Shown here in pieces: positions 1 through 9,100 of a stretch of 10,354 bases of DNA (the first letter of the stretch is position 1; each line of letters opens with the position of its first letter). The stretch is from Thermoplasmatota archaeon (GTDB lineage: Archaea; Thermoplasmatota; Thermoplasmata; GCA-020350865; JAUVCJ01): contig JAUVCJ010000065.1 in the NCBI GenBank assembly GCA_030595765.1, forward strand, positions 1-10,354, given 5' to 3'. A program made the translations under genes and the position numbers. Under the pieces are notes generated by a model. The model was not told the DNA's origin and did not search any database. It was given only the letters and a program-made list of their open reading frames with translations.

Positions 1-1
1 C

Positions 2-157
2 GGCATCCAGGCAGATGATTACGAGGATAACAGTTGGGATGATGGCGCCAATGGCAATTACTGGACTGATTATTCCTCAGCTGACAGGAACGGCGACGGC
101 ATTGGTGACGAGCCCTATGTCATTGATGATGATTCCAAGGACAGGTACCCGGCAATG
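2..157 (+). other. C-terminal end of a NosD/PbH1-type beta-helix domain (residues 1-52)
   Basis: The first 52 residues match the characteristic end of archaeal NosD-like beta-helix domains: NSWDDG, then NYWTDY, then an acidic loop DRNGDGIGDEPYVID, then DRYPAM. In such proteins this closing segment follows the last helix coils, so another beta-helix must lie upstream of the window. The loop carries Asp/Asn at alternating positions with Gly between, which resembles calcium-binding Asp/Gly loops; metal binding is inferred. Unlike the four complete helices downstream, this one is not followed by a TPH module but passes through a short linker (AAWANPGYK) straight into the first FN3-like domain. 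Confidence 0.8.
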
Positions 158-3100
158 GCGGCCTGGGCCAACCCTGGGTATAAGGACACTGTTCCGCCCA
201 GCCCTGTCAACAACCTCATAGTTGCCAACTCGACCAGCACGTACGTGGAGTTGAAATGGACAACAAGTGGCGATGATGCCATGGGAGGCCTAGCCTCAAA
301 ATATGTTGTCAAGTACCGAACCACTGGCCCTATACTGACCGAGCTTGCCTGGGCGACCGCTACCGAGTACGACCAATCATGGGTGCCCATTGCTCCAGGG
401 CTCAACGAGACACGCAGGCTAACAGACCTCAATCCCAACACACCCTACTGGTTTTCCATCAAGGTGCTTGATGAGGTACCGAACAACTCTAGCCTTTCCA
501 ACAGCCCCAACAGCATGACTGAAATAATCGATGTCATCCGCCCTGGTCAGATATTCCCTCTATCTACTTTCAACCCATCCAGCCGTTCCGTAGATCTCAG
601 ATGGACAGCAACAGGAGATGATGGCACCTTGGGAACTGCAGACAAGTACGAGGTTAGGTATTGCGACAACTCTGGCTTCAATGTCAACTGTCCCATTTAC
701 ACAGCTACAGCCTGGAATGTTGCAGATGAGTTTGACCAGACATGGAATCCAAGAGCTCAAGGAGAGCAGGAGACCCATACCGTGGACGGACTGGACACCG
801 ATACCGATTACTGTTTTGCAATAAAGGCCGTTGACGAGGCTGGCAACATTGCCATTTTTAATTTCGATAGCCCCTGCATGTCCACCCTGGTCCCTGGCGA
901 GGGGCAGCCGGTACATAACTGGGAGAGGAACGAGCATTATGATTCCATTCAGGATGCCATCAATGATGCCGAGGCTCATGGGTGGAGCGGTGACCACATC
1001 GCAGTTGACGACCATATCTACAGAGAGGTAATAACCATCCCGCTGCCCCTGTTCATCGATGGCGAGAGCCAGGGCGGCACGATCCTTGAATCCAGAGAAT
1101 TCTGGGACTATACCATTCTTATCCAGGCCAATGGAGTTGTCATCCAGAACCTGACACTGAAGAGGATCAATGCTGATGAGGACGATGATCTTGCTGCTAC
1201 GACCGGCATCGTAATGGATGGAACAGTCAGTACCAGACTGGAAAATCTGACCCTGCGCGAATACCATTATGGAGTTGGGATGTACAAATCCACTGGCACT
1301 TACATGAGACACGTTGAGATGAATGAGATATGGCGGCACGCATTTGATTTTGATTCGGTCAATTCCCCTACCTATTATGATCACGACATCGATAGCAGCA
1401 ACCGTTTCCAGGGCAGGGACATCAAGTATTTCTTTGAGAGAACAACCCCGACCCAATACAACAGCATGGTTGCAGGCACTCTGATACTGGCCTACTCCAG
1501 CAATCAGGAGTTTAGAGAGCTGAACATGGTGATTGCTGACCAGATCCTGCTGGTTGGCTCTGATTACAATTCCTTCACAGGGGTCAATCTGGAAAGATAC
1601 AAGGAATACAAGCAAGAATGGGGCACCTACGGAGTGCATGTGATAGAGTCTCATAACAATTTCTTCAACTGGCTCAATATCTCTGATTACGCCGATGGAA
1701 TATACAATCACAACTCCAACAGCAACATCTACCTTAATTCCAATTCCTCATTCAATACTGTGGGTCTTTACATTTACGGCAACAGCATCACGGTTCAGAA
1801 CTGCGGCTTCTACAACAACGATCACTATGGCCTGAAGATCAGCACATCATCCAATGACCTGACCATCGACACATCCAACGTTGTCAATGGCAGGCCTGTA
1901 TATTACTACGAAGACCCTGTTGGAATAACAATTGAGAACATAGTGGCTGGGCATTTTACTGTGATAAACGGAGATGGCTTGACGATAAGGAATGTGAAGG
2001 TGATAAACGGAGACGGTATCAATATGCCAGGTCTAACATCCTCTCATGTGAGTAACATCAACGCCAGCGGCAGGAATGGCATATCCATCACCCTCAGCAC
2101 CGACAGTTACTATGAGTTCCTCTACGCCTATTCAAATCGTGGAGACGGCATACACCTGCAATACATTTCTCAGAATACCGTGTTCAGGAACCTCTCCAGC
2201 TCCTATAACAAGCAGGGAGTTGTTGTTTCTTCAAGTAGCATCCATCTTGATAATGTCAGAACAGCTCAAAATACGATAGTTGGAATAACTCTCTACTATA
2301 GCGATGTGACCCTTACCGACGCAATATCTAGGAATAATCCAATAGGCCTGAATATCTTCTTGGTTGACGATTCCGTTTTCGATAACATCCAGATCATCGG
2401 CTCAACTTTTATCGGGCTTAAAATTGAAAATTCTGATGGTAACGAGCTTAGAAACATCATCATCCAGACCGGAACCTCAGATGGCTTGAACCTGTATGGC
2501 TCTGATGATAACCAGTTTACATACCTCTCCATTACAGGTGCAGATTACAACATCCAGTCCTACCGCTCGGACAGGAACATCGTTTATAATTCCACACTCT
2601 CTGGCGCTCACGAAAGGGATGTGTCAATGTCTGGAGACGGCGATCTTGCTCTCATTAACACCAGCTTCAACCCGGCTAGCATCCAATTCTCTGACCCCGA
2701 CCCCAATCTACTGATAGGCTACTTCCTTGATGTCCGGGTCAGGGACAGTGTTGGAAATGCGATACCCGGAGCGCAAGTGATTGTCAAGGACAAAACTGCT
2801 GCAACGAAGCATGATGTTCTGACTGATTCTAAAGGCATGGTAAGCTCTCTGGAGGTCATATACCAGCTTAGAAGGCAATCCGGCACCATAGACTACAGCC
2901 CTCATAACGTTGAGGTCAAGAGCAGCGGGTACACCAATGCCACCTCGGTGACAATGAGCGAGAACAGATATATGGAGATGTGGCTGGCCTACGAGCAGAT
3001 CTATACCGTACACAACCCAGCCAGAGGAACCCATTACTACACCATCCAGAGCGCAGTGGACGACCTGGAGGCCAATGCTTGGGCAGGCGATGTGCTGGAG

Positions 3101-6100
3101 GTGGATGACGGGGTGCACTGGGGTGACGTGATCATTACTTCTCCTATCACGTTGATAGGCCAGAGCAGGGACGGTACCATTCTTGAGGATGTTGTATTAT
3201 ACATCCAGAGTACCGAGAATGTTTCCATCCAGAATATGACTCTTCAGCGAACTAACGCTGATGGCTACACATACGGAATCGAATCCCACTACGTCACGAA
3301 CATCTCCTTGGAAAGGCTCAATATAAGGAACCACGACGTTGGAGTCTACTTCTACGAGACCGACAACGGCCTTCTAGACCAACTGGACATGTCAAGAACG
3401 GGAGATACATTATCGACCCACGGCATCAACTTGTACAACTCGGATAACAACGAGATAAGCAACATTGATTTTTCGAGATATGGCTATGGAATATACCTAT
3501 ACGCTTCACACAATAACAACATCCATAATGGTACAGCCCACAGCATCCGTGGTTCCTATGGGTATTTCAGTGGGGATGGAATATACATTTCATCTTCAGA
3601 TTATACGACAGTGAGGGATTTCAATGTCAGTGGATTCGGCACTGGTTTTTACACATCATCCAGCAGCGACCACACCTCATTCAGAAACATGAATGTATCT
3701 GGTAATAATTTTGGAGCCACATTATCCGGCTCATTCAATCTATTGGAGGATTGTATATTCTCAAATAACGAGGCACGCAATCTTGATATTGGCTACAACG
3801 GCCCCAGCATAATAAATCAATCCAACCTGATTAATGGAATGCCGATTCATTACTACTTCAATGTGAACGGGCTCTCACTCTCTAACATTGTTATCGGGCA
3901 TCTGACGATTTACGACAGCGAGAACATCACCATCAGCGACGTTGATATACTGGATGCTGACGGGGCGAAATTCATGAATATTTCAAATTCTCTCATATCG
4001 AATCTGAACTCCACCCGGAATTACTTGGGAGTGTATGCCAATTTGAAAGACTATATCGGTGTTTTTGATTCAGAAAACGTCACTTTCCAGAACATCCAGA
4101 CCTACAACAACATATACAATGGCTTTTTCCTCTCGGCAGATTCATCTTCGATACTTTTGGATGGGCTTCATTCAGCCGGAAACGGGAGAACAGGCCTACA
4201 GATGTCCGGTGAGCACTTTTCGGCTCGCAACATTGCGGTTTCAAACAATACTAGGTACGGCCTGTATGTATTCAGTTCCCGTGGTGGGCTGACCATCGAA
4301 GACGTGGTCGCCCAAAACAACAGAGAATATGGCATCTCCTTCAGCAGTATGGACGGAGCGACCGCCCAAAGGATCACCATCCTGGACCAACCCTACTTCT
4401 CAAACGGCCTGGGTCTGCAATACTGTGATAATAACCTATTCAAGGACATATCAATATCGAATGGGGGATACACAGGCTTGCTTGCCTATTATCCGCAGAA
4501 TAATATTTTTGAAGATCTAACGATACAGGGATATCGATCAACGTTGACCATAAGCTCGCGCCTTTCCTATGGCTCCAATACTATAACCAATTCCTCTCTG
4601 GGAACTGGTGTTGAAAGCAACATCACATTGGCCTCTGGTGCATCAATCGATTTCATCAACACCACAGCCGAATACGATCAGACGTTATTCTCTGTACCCG
4701 ACTCCAAACTGACCGTATCCCACTACCTGGACATCTATGTCTATGACTCTCTAGGCTTCCGCATACCAGGTGCCCAGGTCATGGTCAACGACACCTTTGG
4801 AGCCAATCTCTACACTACCACCACCGATAACGACGGTTGGATCCGTGACCTGATTGCGGTTGGCATGACTATGAACTCCACTGGCACATACCACCAGACC
4901 CCGCATAATGTTCGGGCAAGCTATGCTGGAGAGTCAAGCTCCAGCGCGGTCACAATGGATCAGAAACGCGTGGTCAGCATCCAGCTTAACGTGGTACAGG
5001 ACATGACAAAACCCGCTGCGATCACTGACCTGTGGGCAGGTGAGGCTACCGAGACCACCATGAACCTTACCTGGTCTGCTCCTGGAGATGACAACCTGAC
5101 AGGGGATGCCAACTCGTATATGGTGCGGTATTCGTCCGAGGGTCCCATAGATTCGGAAGCCAACTGGACAGCTTCGACTGTCTTTGTTCAATCCTGGGTT
5201 CCTGTAGGTGTGAACCTAACAGAGGATCGAATGGTAACTGGTCTGGTTCACGACACCACCTACTGGTTCGCTGTCAGAGCATCAGATGAGCTTGACAACC
5301 TTGGCAACCTATCCAATTCTCCATTTAACACAACAGTTCTGGCGGACCTTATTCCTCCAGGGGCTATCACTGCCCTGGTTGCAGATGGCCCGACCCAGAA
5401 CTCAGCGAACCTGACCTGGACCGCTCCTGGTGATGATGGCCAGCTTGGGAACGCCAGCTCCTATCTCGTTCGCTTCTCATCCAATGGCCCCATTGATGAC
5501 CAGCCAGCCTGGGATGCAGCAACGGATTATATTCAGTCATGGGTGCCTCTGGAGCAGGGACAGACCGAGACCAGGACCATTACCGGGCTCAACCCGATGA
5601 CAACCTACTGGTTCTCTGTTCGGGCAAATGACGAGGTCCCAAACACTGCTGACCTTTCCAATTCCCCAAGCACTGCAACGGACTCGGTTCCGGGGTTGAT
5701 ACGCAATCTTGACCAGATGACCGACCATCCCACCATTCAGGATGCAATTGATAATGCCAACTCTGGAGATCGGATACTCGTAACCAGGGGAACTTATACC
5801 GAGAACGTTGTGATAGACAAGCAGGTGATCCTTATCGGTGAGGGCAGCGGGGTCGTTTCATTGGATGCAGCCAGCTCCACAGACCCCGCCCTCACCGCAA
5901 CCTCCTCCTTCACTGCTAGCGGATTCAGCGTTGGTGGAGGGTCTCATGGCCTGGAGGTTATCGGTGTGAGTGCTACACTTGCAGACATGAGCCTTTCTGG
6001 AAGCGGCAACGGACTTAAGGCAAAGGGCGCCGCTGTCGTCTCTCTCGAGGACGGCCTTATATGGTCAACTGGCTCCCATGCTCTGTATCTAACAGACACC

Positions 6101-9100
6101 TCAAGCGCTACCCTCGTCAGGGTCGGCATCCCCCAGGCAGGCCTTAGCGCCATCTTCCTGACCTCTTTCTCAGGCGGCATCACTGTCTTGATGGAGAACT
6201 GCACCATCAGCGCTGCACCGCAAACAGACATCGTGATGGACTACGCTGTTGCCCCCCACGTCATCACCATGATCAATACAACCTTTGATAAATCTGATGT
6301 TAGCATCAGAGCCAGCACATCTTCCTCGATCACTCTGCTGTGGTACCTTCATTTCCATGCTGAAGACCTTGCAGGCAACCCCATGGATGGCAAGAACTAC
6401 TGGGTGAACGACACCGATTCCAACGTGATCCAGCAGGGCGTCATTGGGGAGAACGGTGATGTGGCTTGGGTCCTTGCTGAGGAATACACCCAGGACATCA
6501 ATGGAATTGTGAGCTCAACCCCGCATAAAGTGACGATCAAACGCAGGGATGTTCATGGCTTTACCAGCGTGACCATGGACCAGAATAAACAGGTTACAGT
6601 AATATTGTCTGTGGACACCACTCCATCAGGCCCGGTCTGGAACGATGAGCAGGACAAGTACTACGATACCATTCAAGAGGCAGTTGATGATGCGCAGGTT
6701 CATGGCTTCAAAGGAGAGCATATCTACGTAGCGGCTGGGATCTATAACGAATCCGTGATCATCAATAAAACAGTGTACCTCTTAGGAGACGGCTCAGACG
6801 TGACCTATCTTGATGATATCCCGTTAGGGTATGGCTTTTTCATAGATGCAGGCGGCGCAGATGTGACCATCTCGGGATTCAGCATCAACGGCACTCAGAT
6901 AGGAGTACATGTCAATGACTCCGACCCAATATCCTACATAGTCATAGAGAACAACGAATTCACAAACCTTTCACGAGCCATAGAGAGCGTTGGGAATACA
7001 AATTTCACGTTGCTACAGATCTCATACAACACCTTTATGTATAACCAGTATGGGATATATGGTGCTGATTATGCTTACAGCGGTGGCTTTTCAGTGTATC
7101 GCAACAGCTTTAGCTTCAACCAGAATGACATGTATTTCAGGAACATCTCCGAGGGAAATAACCTATTTATCCGCAATAACAGTGCCTTGCTTACCACTGA
7201 CACCTCTCTGCACATTGAGGATGTGTTGCAAGCCACGGTAGAGGGAAACATCATAGAGAGCTCCGGCCTTTTTGGAGCCAAGTTCGTTAACATGGAGTTC
7301 CTGATCATGGATAGCAATACATTCGGCGGCATAACCCAGCTGGATAATTGCAGGAACTTCACAGCCAACCTAACTCAGGTATATGAAGGACTGGTGCTGA
7401 CCAATTCTTATAACATAACGTTTAGAGACCTGGAATTGTTTCACCCAATGCTGCGAGGGATAATGCTCACAGGTTCACACAACAACACATTCATCAATGT
7501 AACTTTCGACAACGGGTATGGGAACGGCATTGTGGTCCTCAACAGCGACAACAACACCTTCGACCAGGGTCACATGCAGGACGTAGATACTGGCTTTACC
7601 ATTACCAATGGCAGGAACAACACATTCACCAATATCGACATCCATTCAGCTAATACTGGCATCAAGTTGAATACCGGAGCAGAGTACAACACTTTCAACG
7701 AGATACTAATCGCACACCAATCCCACGTTGCTGATGTCCTAGTGCACCTGGATGGAGCCAATCATAACACAATTATGAACATCAATCAGGGACATCTTTC
7801 CGATACGGTTGGATGGGCTGACCAGGCCATTGTACTTACCAACTCTCAATTCAATTACTTTGAGGAGATGAATGCCCATCCCTCCTTTACAGGCATCAAC
7901 CTGACCAACTCTCACAATAACACCTTCCATGGGATGTACTTTAGAAGCCATTTTGAAACTACCATCTGGATAGACGATTCAAATTGGAACGTCCTGACCA
8001 CCGGAAAGGTCATGGACAGCGTTGAGAAGGGCATTGTGGTCAGAAATTCAGACTTCAACCTTGTGGCTCTGTTCATTTTCCAGAATATAAACCATACCTT
8101 TTTGGAGGTTCAGAACTCCAATAACAACACCTTCGGGAGTATATCTGTTGCAACGAGCGAGTATGGCATCAGATTTTCCGATTCCCACCACAATGGAGTT
8201 TGGCAGGTGTATATCCAGGGTTTGGTCGATGAGGATGCGATCTATCTGCATAACTCCGATAACAACTGGATAAACACGTTCACGGTGGCAGGCGCCTGGC
8301 TTGGAGCACATCTTGAAACCTCGGATAATAATCTGCTATATAACCTGTGGATGGGCGACATCATCCACATGGGCTTGTTCCTTGATGCTTCCACTGGCAA
8401 CGAGATTGATGGCCTACAGGTTGAGGGCGCTGAGTACGGCGCATTTTCCATCACTCCTGCAAAGGGTAACACGATTCGCAACGTAGAGCTTACCAACTGT
8501 CAGCGCGGAATATGGTTGGTTGGAGCCTCAGGTGATGTGGTCTATGGAGGTACCATCGAGAATACCACTGAGAACCCGATCCGCCTTATCCAGAGCGACA
8601 ATGTGACCGTAGGCGGCCTGACATTGCGGAATAACCCATCGGCCGCCGTGATGCTGGTTCAGTCGCCAGACATCAGGTTTGACAGACTTCACATCACTGA
8701 TAGCCCAGAAGCCTTCAATTTGGATAATCTGAGCTCTGGGCTCAAGATATACAACTCAAGTCTGGAAGCCGTTGTATTGGATCTGAACATTCCTGCGGGC
8801 ATGTTGATTCAGCTCATCAATTCCACATTCGACTCCGCAAAGGTGCTCTTTGGGGACTGGAATTCCGAGTACCAAGTGTTCTGGCTCCTAGACGTTCTTG
8901 TGAACAATAACGTAGGTGAGCCAAACCAAGCCCCGATCGGAAACGCTGAGATCCGGATACGCAACCGCTTTAATACTCAAGTGTACCAGTGCTTCACCAA
9001 CTCATTAGGCTTCTCCATGTACATCGAGCTTATGGAGTACAGGCTCAACGGCACTCTTTCCCAGCCTCATTACTTCACCCCACATGGCCTAAAGGTCACG

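Noticed and set aside
560..1711. Long open frame of 383 codons on the minus strand
   Set aside because: It lies exactly in register with the sense codons, so it can only be stopped by sense TTA, CTA or TCA. Those codons are uncommon here, which leaves long antisense frames by chance. Its translation has no domain character, while the plus strand codes a coherent FN3/beta-helix sequence.
2708..3118. Minus-strand frame of 136 codons
   Set aside because: It is another in-register antisense shadow of TPH-1 and the start of helix B. The same holds for the minus-strand frames at 4934-5191, 5537-5728, 8048-8311, 9311-9724 and 9971-10270.
893..4717. Naming the gene nosD
   Set aside because: NosD-type sequence features are present, but the protein is far larger, carries FN3-like and cadherin-like parts and has no visible copper or nitrous oxide reductase context.
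6990..7241. Short plus-strand frames in another phase (also 15-221, 618-824, 831-1031, 2076-2279, 2496-2714, 4059-4292, 4329-4520, 8301-8486)
   Set aside because: All are in the +3 phase inside the giant frame, are Thr/Ser/Pro/Met-rich as expected of a shifted reading, and lack a ribosome site or recognisable motif.
7481..8473. Possible CRISPR-like or DNA-level tandem repeat because of regular 66-69 base spacing
   Set aside because: The period is at the protein level. Codons and surrounding bases differ between copies, there is no constant repeat with unique spacers, and the frame stays open.
893..8869. Polysaccharide lyase or hydrolase activity of the beta-helices
   Set aside because: The fold type fits, but I could not identify conserved catalytic Asp, Arg or Lys sets of known pectin lyase, polygalacturonase or alginate epimerase families, so no enzyme name is given.
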